Origin: a bacterium
GTDB taxonomy: Bacteria; UBP15; UBA6099
Reading direction: 5' to 3'
Length of the DNA: 9,286 nucleotides
Assembly: GCA_029573925.1 (NCBI GenBank)
Contig: JAKQBV010000004.1
Location: 1-9,286 of the forward strand
Made by a program: the position numbers and the translations under genes. Below the pieces are notes generated by a model, which was not told the origin of the DNA, did no database searches, and saw nothing but the letters and a program-made list of their open reading frames with translations. Of this stretch, positions 1 to 6,794 are shown one piece after another. Each line of letters opens with the position of its first letter. The stretch's first letter is position 1.

Positions 1-761
1 TCTTCCGAAGCGAGAAAGGCTACTACGCCCGCGATGGTGTCCGGCGTGGCGATTCTGCCGAGCGGAATCTTTTTGGTTTCCTCTTCGATAATTTTTTCGA
101 CGGGTTTGCCGAAAGCGTCGGATTTCATTTTCCAAGCCATGCGCTCCATGTCGGTGTCCACTTTTCCGGGGCAGACGGCGTTGACGCGAATTTTGTGGGA
201 AGCCAGTTCGAGGGCCATGACTTCCGTCAGAGCGATAACGCCGGATTTTGCGGCGCAGTAGGCTCCGAGGAACGGGTAAGGATATCTGCCACGCCAAGAA
301 GAAATGTTAATGATAGCGCCGCCGTTGCGCAGGCTGACCATCCATTGGGCGGCTGCGCGCGACATGAGGAATGTGCCGGTGAGATTTATGTCGATCATCT
401 TGCGCCAGTCCGCAGGGTTCATCATAAAAGATAGGTTCATGCCGAAAGCGGCTCCGGCGTTGTTGACGACGATGTCGAGCCTGCCGAATTTTTCCTTAAT
501 CGCAGAGATTGCGTCGGCGACCGCTTTTTCATCAGTGATATCGACATGGACGGGAAGAGCGGAGCGGCCCAAAGCTTCGATCTCTTTGGCGCGGGAGTTC
601 AAATCGCCCCACATCTCGTCAGATTCCGATTTGTCCTTGCAGAGGTCGGCGATGACGATATCCGCGCCGAGAGAAGCAAGTTTGAGGGCGATGGCGCGTC
701 CGATGCCGCGTTCTTTCGCCGCGCCTGTCACCAGAGCAACTTTTCCTGTGAGGTCTGCCAT
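1..761 (-). CDS. Short-chain dehydrogenase/reductase (SDR), C terminus cut by window edge
   Basis: Classical SDR oxidoreductase; the first 253 residues are visible and the frame leaves the window without a stop. The Rossmann glycine motif TGAAKERGIG is at residues 12-21, with an acidic residue after strand beta-2 (D39), which in this family usually favours NAD(H) over NADP(H). NNAG is at 100-103, the structural Asn at 126, and the catalytic Ser-Tyr-Lys set is S154 or S155, Y168 and K172 (YCAAK). The NAVCPGKVDTDM stretch at 194-205 is the usual post-catalytic segment. There is a slightly long stretch between beta-2 and the VDIT motif (about 41-76). The ATG at 759-761 follows AAGGAG about 11 bases upstream. 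It lies 53 bp downstream of the MFS gene on the same strand, so it probably oxidises or reduces a compound that transporter imports. All catalytic residues are intact; the substrate cannot be read from sequence. Full-length classical SDRs are about 250-280 residues, so only a short tail is missing. Confidence 0.93.
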   Translation of the reverse strand, partial: MADLTGKVALVTGAAKERGIGRAIALKLASLGADIVIADLCKDKSESDEMWGDLNSRAKEIEALGRSALPVHVDITDEKAVADAISAIKEKFGRLDIVVNNAGAAFGMNLSFMMNPADWRKMIDINLTGTFLMSRAAAQWMVSLRNGGAIINISSWRGRYPYPFLGAYCAAKSGVIALTEVMALELASHKIRVNAVCPGKVDTDMERMAWKMKSDAFGKPVEKIIEEETKKIPLGRIATPDTIAGVVAFLASE

Positions 762-790
762 GATGCGAAAATCTCCTTGTATGTGTATTG

Positions 791-805
791 GCGGCATAGC
801 GCCGC
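791..805 (-). other. Small hairpin in the MFS-SDR intercistronic gap
   Basis: Arms GCGGC at 791-795 and GCCGC at 801-805 enclose a five-base loop, just downstream of the transporter stop codon on the minus strand. No T-run follows, so it is unlikely to terminate. It may stabilise the transporter message or tune expression of the SDR, but it could be chance in GC-rich DNA. Confidence 0.25.
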
Positions 806-814
806 TGATTTCAT

Positions 815-2053
815 TTACAACAGTTTATCCAAATCGACGCCTTTTGTCTCAGGAAGCAAGAAAGCGATCATAAGAGCGGCGGCCAGAGGGCCTAAGGCAA
901 GGAAGCTTACGGCGGTTCCCAGACCGCCCGCGACTCCTGCTATGCTGCCGACAATGAAAGGAGCGGCCACCTGAGCCGGACGCCCCATGAGCGAGTTACA
1001 CCATGCCGCCGCGTTGCTCCTCAGTTCGGTGGGAAACAGTTCGGCGTTGAACGTGCTGGTTATGGGGAGTATCGCGAAAATGAAGAACATGCTGACGACC
1101 ACCGAGGGGAGCATCATAGCGCCGGCGGCGTTGAAAGCCCAGACGAGCGAGGCAGCTCCAGCGGTGAAAAATATGACTCCGGTAAGTTTTCTTCCGATTT
1201 TATCCATCATCACGCCGCTGACGATATAGCCGGTCATGCCGACGACGGCGGCGACAGCCATAGCCGGGCCGACCTGATCGACGGTCCATCCGCGCTCCGT
1301 CTTTGCGAAGGCGACCCAGAAGTAAATGACGCCCGCGTAAGCCAGATAGCCGAGAAACCAGATTGCGCCGACGGCGGGGACATATTTTCTGCTGGGAGTC
1401 TTCCAGATGTGCCAGAGAGAAGGAGGCGCGGCGGCTCCTGCGGCTTTGAGCGCTGAGAAGTGCGCCGTTTCTCTTATCAAAAGAACGAGAGCTGGAACCA
1501 GAATCAGAGGCGCGCCGCCTGCCCAATACATCCCTCGCCAGCCCCATACCGGAAGAATGTTTTTGCTGATTATCATAGCGAAAGCTCCGCCGAGTCCGCC
1601 TGCGACCTGAAGAAGCGCCACGCATGTCGCCCTAGATTTTGCCGGGCATTCCTCTATCGTCATCACTATTGCCGTGCCGAACTGGCACACTAGAAACATC
1701 TTGGCGATGAATTGGGCGGCCATGAAAACCCAAATGCTGGGGCTCATCGCGGTTATCACGCTGAACGTGGTGAATCCGCACAGCGAAATGAACAGTATCG
1801 GCTTTCTTCCGAACCTGTCACCCAGCCTTATGACAAAGAAACCCAAAATGGCGCCGACGTTTATTAAAGTCAAGACTACCTTGATGACATAGTTCATTGA
1901 CACGCCGAATTCGCCGGGAAGTATGTCGATGACGAGGCTGATAATGAAGAAGTCATAACCTTCGCAGAAGGTCGCGACGCACAGAAGGAGCATCATCATT
2001 ATCACATAACCGCGCGGGCGCGCGTCGCTGCCAGATACGGGGCCGATTTCCAT
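815..2053 (-). CDS. Major facilitator superfamily transporter
   Basis: A 412-residue inner-membrane secondary transporter, the normal length for a 12-helix MFS protein. TM1 holds EGYDFF at 31-36, resembling the D-G-[FY]-D motif of aromatic-acid/metabolite:H+ symporters and niacin-type carriers. MFS motif A, GDRFGRKP, is at 78-85 between TM2 and TM3, and its repeat DKIGRK is at 284-289 between TM8 and TM9. GWRGMYWAGGAP (171-182) marks the end of TM5/start of TM6. AELFPTELRSNAAA (337-350) and PETKG (401-405) are the second-half signatures shared with sugar-porter and metabolite symporter families. A hydrophilic loop rich in Ala/Pro near 200-222 separates the two halves. The ATG follows GGGGAG at about 5 bases. 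It is the first gene of a likely two-gene transcript with the SDR. Proton-coupled import of a small organic acid or sugar-like metabolite is the best guess; the substrate is unknown. Confidence 0.93.
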   Translation of the reverse strand: MEIGPVSGSDARPRGYVIMMMLLLCVATFCEGYDFFIISLVIDILPGEFGVSMNYVIKVVLTLINVGAILGFFVIRLGDRFGRKPILFISLCGFTTFSVITAMSPSIWVFMAAQFIAKMFLVCQFGTAIVMTIEECPAKSRATCVALLQVAGGLGGAFAMIISKNILPVWGWRGMYWAGGAPLILVPALVLLIRETAHFSALKAAGAAAPPSLWHIWKTPSRKYVPAVGAIWFLGYLAYAGVIYFWVAFAKTERGWTVDQVGPAMAVAAVVGMTGYIVSGVMMDKIGRKLTGVIFFTAGAASLVWAFNAAGAMMLPSVVVSMFFIFAILPITSTFNAELFPTELRSNAAAWCNSLMGRPAQVAAPFIVGSIAGVAGGLGTAVSFLALGPLAAALMIAFLLPETKGVDLDKLL

Positions 2054-2089
2054 ATTATCTCCCCAAAGTGATTTATCGCCGTCAAGCCT

Positions 2090-2119
2090 AACATATCAGA
2101 CATTGAGTCGTAAGGTCAA
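2090..2119 (-). promoter_or_regulatory. Candidate sigma-70 promoter for the MFS-SDR unit
   Basis: On the minus strand, TTGACC (2114-2119) matches the -35 consensus at five of six positions. After an 18-base spacer comes TATGTT (2090-2095), preceded by TG one base upstream, giving an extended -10 (TGATATGTT). The start point would fall near 2083, leaving a leader of about 30 bases that carries the GGGGAG ribosome site. It is read by eye from consensus only. Confidence 0.5.
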
Positions 2120-2157
2120 CACAAAAAGCGCGGGAACCCGCAGCGAGGAAACGAAAC

Positions 2158-2186
2158 TTCACGCGGCAGGGGCTTTGTGTTAAACT
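2158..2186 (+). promoter_or_regulatory. Weak candidate promoter for the nadK operon
   Basis: TTCACG (2158-2163) and TAAACT (2181-2186) are 17 bases apart, each four of six to the sigma-70 consensus. They sit 48 bases before the nadK start. A small hairpin, GGAAC/GTTCC with a six-base loop (2198-2213), lies between the predicted start point and the nadK ribosome site. The match is modest; the main promoter could be elsewhere in the 180-bp divergent gap. Confidence 0.3.
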
Positions 2187-2233
2187 GATGTCTGGTTGGA
2201 ACATCTTGGTTCCTGCCGCTGGGAGACATTACT

Positions 2234-3058
2234 ATGATAAGCAACATCAAGAGGGTGGGAATACGGGTAAACAGGCAGAAGGTGGAGCCTGAAAAAGTCA
2301 AGGAACTCAAGGACTGGCTGGAAGAAAAAGGCGTGGGCGTCACCGTTGTCAAGGACGCAGCCGAACGGTTGCCTCGCGGGCTTGATCTGCTGATAGTGAT
2401 GGGCGGAGACGGCACGCTGCTTGGCGGGGCGCGCATGGCGGCCAAAGAAGGCGTCCCCATCGTTGGAATAGATTTCGGCGGCCTCGGTTTCCTCACCGAA
2501 ATCAAATATCTTGACGCGCGGAAAGCGTTGTCGAAAATTCTTGAAGGAGACTGTCAGATAGAAGAGCGCTCGATGCTTGAAACCGACCTGACGTGCAGAG
2601 ACTCCGGGAAAAGGATAACGCTTCCGGCGGTAAACGACGTTGTCATATCAAAGAACACCGGAATAATCGTCAGGTTGAAGATATTCATCAACGACGAATA
2701 CTTCACGGAGTTTCCGGGGGACGGACTGATTATATCCAGCGCGACAGGCTCGACTGCGTACTCGCTTTCGGCGGGCGGGCCGATGGTGTCTCCGGGGCTG
2801 GACGTGATAGTGATAACGCCTATCTGCCCGCACACGCTGCTGGAAAGGTCGCTTGTGATAGCCGGAAACGATGTCACAAGGGTCGCCGTGCCGTCCGTAA
2901 GAACGGATATCATGGCGATAATCGACGGACAGAAGGAACAGCCGCTGGAACCGGGCAGCGAGGTCGTCGTCCGCAGGGCGGAGCGCCCTGCCCGCTTCGT
3001 AAGGCTTAAACCATCGCGGTTTTTTGAAACGGTAAGAGGAAAACTTCACACTAGATGA
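2234..3058 (+). CDS. nadK: NAD kinase
   Basis: Cytoplasmic ATP- or polyphosphate-dependent kinase that phosphorylates NAD to NADP, the only route to NADP in most bacteria. At 274 residues it has the usual bacterial length. The GGDG phosphate-binding motif is at 57-60 with the catalytic Asp at 59, followed by TLLGGARM. GIDFGGLGFLTEI is at 78-90, the NAD-binding PAVNDVVISK at 131-140, and the strongly conserved GDGLIISSATGSTAYS at 162-177 continues into AGGPMVSP. ICPHTLLERSLV (197-208) and DGQ (231-233) complete the C-terminal beta domain. Every hallmark is present. The ATG follows GGGAG with an 8-base spacer. It is the first gene of the central plus-strand operon and ends 9 bases before recN. 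Linkage of nadK to recN recurs in many bacteria. Confidence 0.97.
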   Translation: MISNIKRVGIRVNRQKVEPEKVKELKDWLEEKGVGVTVVKDAAERLPRGLDLLIVMGGDGTLLGGARMAAKEGVPIVGIDFGGLGFLTEIKYLDARKALSKILEGDCQIEERSMLETDLTCRDSGKRITLPAVNDVVISKNTGIIVRLKIFINDEYFTEFPGDGLIISSATGSTAYSLSAGGPMVSPGLDVIVITPICPHTLLERSLVIAGNDVTRVAVPSVRTDIMAIIDGQKEQPLEPGSEVVVRRAERPARFVRLKPSRFFETVRGKLHTR

Positions 3059-3060
3059 GG
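3057..3060 (+). promoter_or_regulatory. Shine-Dalgarno that fixes the TTG start of recN
   Basis: GAGG begins inside the nadK stop codon (TGA 3056-3058) and lies 7 bases before TTG at 3068-3070. Starting there restores the full conserved RecN N terminus (IREFSAHDFAL before Walker A). The overlap of ribosome site and stop codon suggests translational coupling to nadK. Confidence 0.65.
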
Positions 3061-3067
3061 CACGGTT

Positions 3068-4813
3068 TTGATACGCGAGTTCAGCGCGCATGACTTCGCT
3101 CTCGCCGACGACCTGAAAGTGTCGTTGGGCGGCGGACTAAACGTAATCACCGGAGAGACAGGCTCCGGGAAATCGGTTCTTGTGAACGCGATAAACCTGC
3201 TGTTGGGCGGAAAAGCGTCCGGGGCGATGGTGCGGTCGGGAGCCGAAAAAGCATCGTTGGAGTCGGTTTTCGATTGGGAGCCGCCCGCCGACGCTTTGGC
3301 CGCTTTGAACGAAGCCGGCATCGCTGTCGAGGACGGAGAGTTGATAATTCAACGCGAGATATCGGAAAACGGGAGATCGACGGCGAGGCTCAACTCGCGC
3401 GCCGCTTCCGCCGCCCTGCTCCGCTCGGTGGGAGAACGGCTCGCCGACATTCACGGGCAATACGATCATCAGGCGATATTGAGAGGAAAAGACCACACCC
3501 GGTTTCTGGACGCGCTCGGCTCGGATTCACACCGGTCGCTTGTCCGCGAAGCCGCTTCCCTTAGACGAACTCTGAACTCCTTGACTTCGGAAAAAGAGAG
3601 CGTCGAATCGCAAAGAAGAAAACGGGAGGATGAGCGCGACTTGCTCCTCTTCAGGATAAACGAGATTGAATCAGTGGTGAAAAGCGAAGAAGAGCACGCT
3701 GAAGCTGAAAGGGAGGCGCGGCTGCTCGAACGCGCTTCTGAACTAGCCGAGGCGGCGTCCAACGCTTTCTCTATGGTGGGCAGAGATTCAAACGAGACTT
3801 CCGCTCTCAATCTTATCGCATCCGCGCTGGGAGAACTGGACAATCTCGAAGGAGTCGAGCCGAGACTTGACGCGGCTAGGGAAAAACTGCTTGAGGCGGA
3901 CGCTCTGGCGGACGCGGCGGCGAGAATCCTGCGCGACCTGTCAGACGAGATAGAGGCGGACCCGGAACGACTCAGGGGACTTCAGGACAGGCTGCTGGAG
4001 ACGCGGGACCTGATGAAAAAAAATAGATGCGACGGCGTCGGCGGGCTGTTGAGCGCAAGAGACGCGGCGCGAGCGCGGGTGGCCGAACTAGACCGCAGCG
4101 ACGCCTCTGGAGCCGAGCTTGACGAAGCTATTAAAAAAACCCGCTCTCAATTGTCCGAGAAATCGGCTAAACTTACTGAATGCAGAAAAAAGACCGCTGC
4201 GACTTTTGAGAAACAGATGAAAAAAGAGCTTGGCGAACTGGCGATGAAGGGAGCTTCATTCGAGGTGGAGTTCAGGAGCGCGCTCGACGAAGACGGCGTT
4301 CCTTCCGCGTCCGGCGCCGAAACGGCTGAATTCCTGTTTTCGGCAAATCCCGGAGAGCCTGCCCGCCCGCTGGGAGATGTAGCTTCTGGAGGCGAGATGT
4401 CGCGCGTGATGCTGGCCTTTAAAACTCTTCTCAACCGCTGCGACGACGCTCCCACCTTGATTTTCGACGAGATAGACTCAGGCGTAGGCGGGCTGACCGC
4501 AAACGCAATAGGCAAGAAACTCGCGGCGCTCGCGAAAGACCGTCAGGTAGTGGCGGTAACCCATCTTCCGCAGATAGCGGCGTTCGCGGACACGCATGTG
4601 GCCGTGTCGAAAGAAGGAAGAGGCGGTCGCACCGTAATGCGCGCCGCTATAGCGCGCGGAGACGACAGACTCAGGGAAATATGCAGGATGCTCGGCGATT
4701 CCGGAGTGAGAGACGCATCCGCTTCGATGGCAAGACAGATGATAGACGACGCGGAACGGGATAAATCCGACAGCGATTCAAAAAAGACGCCGGCCCGCGA
4801 ACGCGCAAAATAA
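3068..4813 (+). CDS. recN: DNA repair ATPase RecN
   Basis: SMC-like ATPase recruited to DNA double-strand breaks, acting early in recombinational repair on the nucleoid. Its 581 residues match the usual 550-590. The N-terminal head lobe has Walker A, GETGSGKS, at 29-36 and the RecN-specific HGQYDHQ at 129-135. A charged Glu/Arg/Lys-rich region with heptad character (about 155-370) forms the two coiled-coil arms, shorter than in true SMC proteins. The C-terminal lobe has the ABC signature ASGGEMSR at 439-446, Walker B TLIFDEID at 463-470 followed by SGVGG, and VTHLPQIAAFAD, the H-loop region. The start is TTG, chosen because it yields the complete N terminus and follows GAGG; no ATG lies suitably close. 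It ends with tandem stops TAA-TAG. Second gene of the operon, between nadK and steA. Confidence 0.97.
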   Translation: MIREFSAHDFALADDLKVSLGGGLNVITGETGSGKSVLVNAINLLLGGKASGAMVRSGAEKASLESVFDWEPPADALAALNEAGIAVEDGELIIQREISENGRSTARLNSRAASAALLRSVGERLADIHGQYDHQAILRGKDHTRFLDALGSDSHRSLVREAASLRRTLNSLTSEKESVESQRRKREDERDLLLFRINEIESVVKSEEEHAEAEREARLLERASELAEAASNAFSMVGRDSNETSALNLIASALGELDNLEGVEPRLDAAREKLLEADALADAAARILRDLSDEIEADPERLRGLQDRLLETRDLMKKNRCDGVGGLLSARDAARARVAELDRSDASGAELDEAIKKTRSQLSEKSAKLTECRKKTAATFEKQMKKELGELAMKGASFEVEFRSALDEDGVPSASGAETAEFLFSANPGEPARPLGDVASGGEMSRVMLAFKTLLNRCDDAPTLIFDEIDSGVGGLTANAIGKKLAALAKDRQVVAVTHLPQIAAFADTHVAVSKEGRGGRTVMRAAIARGDDRLREICRMLGDSGVRDASASMARQMIDDAERDKSDSDSKKTPARERAK

Positions 4814-4821
4814 TAGGAATG

Positions 4822-4836
4822 GCGCGCGACGCGCGC
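4822..4836 (+). other. GCGCGC inverted repeat between recN and steA
   Basis: Two self-complementary GCGCGC arms (4822-4827 and 4831-4836) flank the trinucleotide GAC, 9 bases after the recN stop and 10 bases before the steA start. In RNA it could form a tight six-pair hairpin close to the steA start, whose own ribosome site is weak (GGAAA-like). No T-run follows, so it is not a standard terminator. It may modulate steA translation or the stability of the message. Confidence 0.35.
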
Positions 4837-4846
4837 GGAAACGAAA

Positions 4847-5965
4847 ATGATATTTTCAGGAATAGCGAAAATCGACCGCCGCACTAAGAACTTGGTGAAA
4901 AGGCTTAAGCCCGGCGACATAGCGGTGATAATGCACGAGGACCTCGACATGGTGGCCGCTGAAAACCTCGTGGCATGCAAACCCCGCGCTGTGATAAACT
5001 GCCATTCCTCTATTTCCGGCAAATACGTGAACAGAGGCCCCTACCTGCTTATCGACGCGGGGATACCTCTCATAGACAACGCCGGAGACGAGCTTGCCTC
5101 CAAGATTTCCGAGGGAGACCGCATCGACGTTGTCGGCGGAGAGATACGCAAGAACGGCGCGGCCCTCGCGACCGGAGCGGTGGCGGACATACGGATGCTC
5201 AACGCGCGCAACCAGCTTGCCAAAGAGCACATGGAAGAAGTTTTCGAGAACTTCGCGGCCAACACTCTGGCATACCTCGACAAAGAGAAAAGCCTGCTGT
5301 ACAGCAATCTGAACATGGGGTCGCTGCGGTTGGACTTCAGGGGCAGGCAGGCGCTGATCGTCGTGCGCGGCTCCGAATTCAAAAAGGACCTCGACACGTT
5401 GCGGCAGTACATCCACGAACAGGGGCCTGTGCTTATAGCGGTCGACGGAGGGGCGGACGCGCTGATAGAATTCGGTTTCAAACCGAACATCATTCTGGGC
5501 GACATGGACAGCGTGACCGACGCGGCGCTTCGATGCGGGGCTATTCTGATAGTTCACGCGTACGAGGGCGGCGAGGCTCCCGGCATGGAGAGGCTGAATT
5601 CTCTCGGACTGGAGGGCATTCCTATTCCCTCCATCGGAACGAGCGAGGACTTGGCGCTGCTGCTGGCGTTCGAGCGCGGCGCCGAGCTTATCACAATCGT
5701 CGGAAGCCATTTCAGCGTCGAGGAATTTCTCTCGAAAGGCCGGGGCGGCATGGCCAGCACTTTTCTCACCCGGCTGAGGGTCGGCTCCGTGCTTGTGGAC
5801 GCCAAGGGCATTAGCAAACTTTATCAGAACAAAGTCAGGCCGATGCTGCTGATTTATCTTGCGGCGGCGGCGGCTTTTCCCATAGCGGCGATTTTTCTTG
5901 TTTCGCCGCTCGGCCCTTTAACGCAGCAGTTCATGCGGCTGCTTAAATTGATGTTTAATATGTGA
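4847..5965 (+). CDS. steA: SteA-like septal protein with a thiamine-pyrophosphokinase-like fold
   Basis: A 372-residue homologue of the SteA family (Rv1697 in M. tuberculosis). In Corynebacterineae SteA works with SteB in daughter-cell separation, in the RipC-FtsEX peptidoglycan hydrolase pathway. The N-terminal domain (about 1-105) contains KRLKPGDIAVIMHEDLDMVA and a GKYVNRGPYLLIDAG stretch typical of the family. The central part resembles thiamine pyrophosphokinase: DGGAD at 200-204, GDMDS at 218-222, and GTSEDLALLLA at 264-274 where true kinases have a K-D-x-T-D segment. The kinase's later G-x-R-x-D-H motif is absent, replaced by GSHFSVEEFLSKGRGG (286-301). One hydrophobic helix (about 333-355) near the C terminus probably anchors it in the inner membrane with the bulk in the cytoplasm. 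Automatic labels such as thiamine pyrophosphokinase would mislead. It follows recN by 33 bp and precedes steB by 13 bp, the order seen in Actinobacteria. The role in this organism is inferred from family and context. Confidence 0.88.
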   Translation: MIFSGIAKIDRRTKNLVKRLKPGDIAVIMHEDLDMVAAENLVACKPRAVINCHSSISGKYVNRGPYLLIDAGIPLIDNAGDELASKISEGDRIDVVGGEIRKNGAALATGAVADIRMLNARNQLAKEHMEEVFENFAANTLAYLDKEKSLLYSNLNMGSLRLDFRGRQALIVVRGSEFKKDLDTLRQYIHEQGPVLIAVDGGADALIEFGFKPNIILGDMDSVTDAALRCGAILIVHAYEGGEAPGMERLNSLGLEGIPIPSIGTSEDLALLLAFERGAELITIVGSHFSVEEFLSKGRGGMASTFLTRLRVGSVLVDAKGISKLYQNKVRPMLLIYLAAAAAFPIAAIFLVSPLGPLTQQFMRLLKLMFNM

Positions 5966-5967
5966 CG

Positions 5968-5972
5968 GGAGG
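5968..5972 (+). promoter_or_regulatory. Shine-Dalgarno that fixes the TTG start of steB
   Basis: GGAGG stands 6 bases before TTG at 5979-5981, just past the steA stop (5963-5965). Starting there keeps the short conserved cytoplasmic lead (residues 2-8, ending in the family-typical I-K-Y) before the membrane helix; the next ATG lies far inside the gene. Confidence 0.7.
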
Positions 5973-5978
5973 CTTTTC

Positions 5979-6794
5979 TTGGGACCTATAGATATCAAAT
6001 ACCACGCGTTGTCGCTAGCCGCCGTTTTTCTTGCTTTAGGGGTAGGAATCATCGTCGGCAGCAGCACCAATTTCTTCGGCATCAGCGCCATACTCGAACG
6101 GCAGGATCAAGTGATTCAGAAGCTTGAAACGAACTACAAGGAAATTCGCAAGGAAATGAGCGAGTCCAAGAGCCAGCTTGAAGGCGCGAGAGAGCGGATA
6201 GCCTCCCTCGAAGGCACGATGGTGCCGAAGCTCCTCGAAGGCAGGCTCGAGGGGCTTCGCGTGGGCGTAATGACAATCGGCGACATATCGGCGCTTGCCC
6301 CCGAAGGAGACGACTCTGTCGCCGGACCGCTAAAAACAGCCGACGCCTCTGTCGTTTTTAAACTGAGGCTCGCGCCTGAAAGGTTAGTCGAACTCGCCGG
6401 GGAATCTCCTTCCGATTACACCGAGCGCCTTGCGAAGGAACTCCTCAGAGGCTCCGCTTACGGCTCGAAGCTCACTGACGCTTTCCTTGCGGACGGAGCA
6501 GTAGCGGCCGGCGGTTTCAGTTCAGGCGCGGACGCAATCGTTTTCGCGCTCGGCAAGGACCTTGACCCTCAACTTCTGCGAACTGTTCTCATCCCTCTTC
6601 AGCAGTCTGCCGTTGAGAATAAGGGCATAGTCGCCAATGTGGTATTCGGCGAGAGCGAGCCTTATCAAAGCGTTTTCAAACCGACGCCTTATCCATACTT
6701 TCAAAGCGCAGAGAGCATAAACAGCCAGATTGACCTTATCATGAGCCTGCGTGAAATACAGAAACAGAGGCAGGGAAAGGCGGGCGGATTCTGA
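5979..6794 (+). CDS. steB: SteB/MctB-family membrane-anchored coiled-coil protein
   Basis: A 271-residue member of the family often labelled 'copper transporter' (MctB, Rv1698 in M. tuberculosis; SteB in Corynebacterium). It opens with DIKYHALSLAAVFLALGVGIIVGS, close to the family pattern: a short cytoplasmic lead and one membrane helix at about 9-28. A charged coiled coil follows (about 38-80, rich in Glu, Lys, Gln and Arg). The exported domain (about 90-245) alternates strands and helices and includes GLRVGVMTIGD and the VENKGIVANVVFGESEP stretch (218-234). The C-terminal tail is polar. A single N-terminal helix is not what a channel looks like, so a scaffold or partner role with SteA in septal peptidoglycan cleavage is more plausible here than copper transport. 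The start is TTG behind GGAGG. It overlaps the glycosyltransferase start by one base. Family assignment is strong from the N terminus and gene order; function is by analogy. Confidence 0.85.
   Translation: MGPIDIKYHALSLAAVFLALGVGIIVGSSTNFFGISAILERQDQVIQKLETNYKEIRKEMSESKSQLEGARERIASLEGTMVPKLLEGRLEGLRVGVMTIGDISALAPEGDDSVAGPLKTADASVVFKLRLAPERLVELAGESPSDYTERLAKELLRGSAYGSKLTDAFLADGAVAAGGFSSGADAIVFALGKDLDPQLLRTVLIPLQQSAVENKGIVANVVFGESEPYQSVFKPTPYPYFQSAESINSQIDLIMSLREIQKQRQGKAGGF

Noticed and set aside
304..873. 189-codon plus-strand frame opposite the SDR and the MFS 3' end
   Set aside because: The minus strand encodes an intact SDR active site over the same bases; the plus-strand translation shows no domain or ribosome site.
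2122..2141. Minus-strand hairpin GCGG/CCGC followed by CTTTTTG, terminator-like
   Set aside because: The stem is only four or five pairs with a very small loop, and the T-run is five bases with a preceding GC spacer. It stands upstream of the MFS promoter where no minus-strand gene ends.
2631..2640. NAD kinase with N-D instead of N-E in the NAD-binding motif
   Set aside because: Both forms occur among working bacterial NAD kinases, so this is not evidence of altered function.
4819..4887. 22-codon ORF as a real leader peptide
   Set aside because: Its AGGA directly abuts the ATG, too close to serve as a ribosome site, and the peptide has no feature of an attenuator. Kept only as part of an observation.
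4856..5710. Long open frame (284 codons) on the minus strand opposite steA, and a 279-codon plus-strand frame at 4975-5814
   Set aside because: Both lie wholly within steA, which has clear family motifs and gene-order support. Their translations are biased in composition with no recognisable domain, as expected of shadows in GC-rich coding DNA.
4847..5965. Thiamine pyrophosphokinase
   Set aside because: It lacks the C-terminal substrate motif, carries an extra N-terminal domain and a C-terminal membrane helix, and sits in the recN-steA-steB order.
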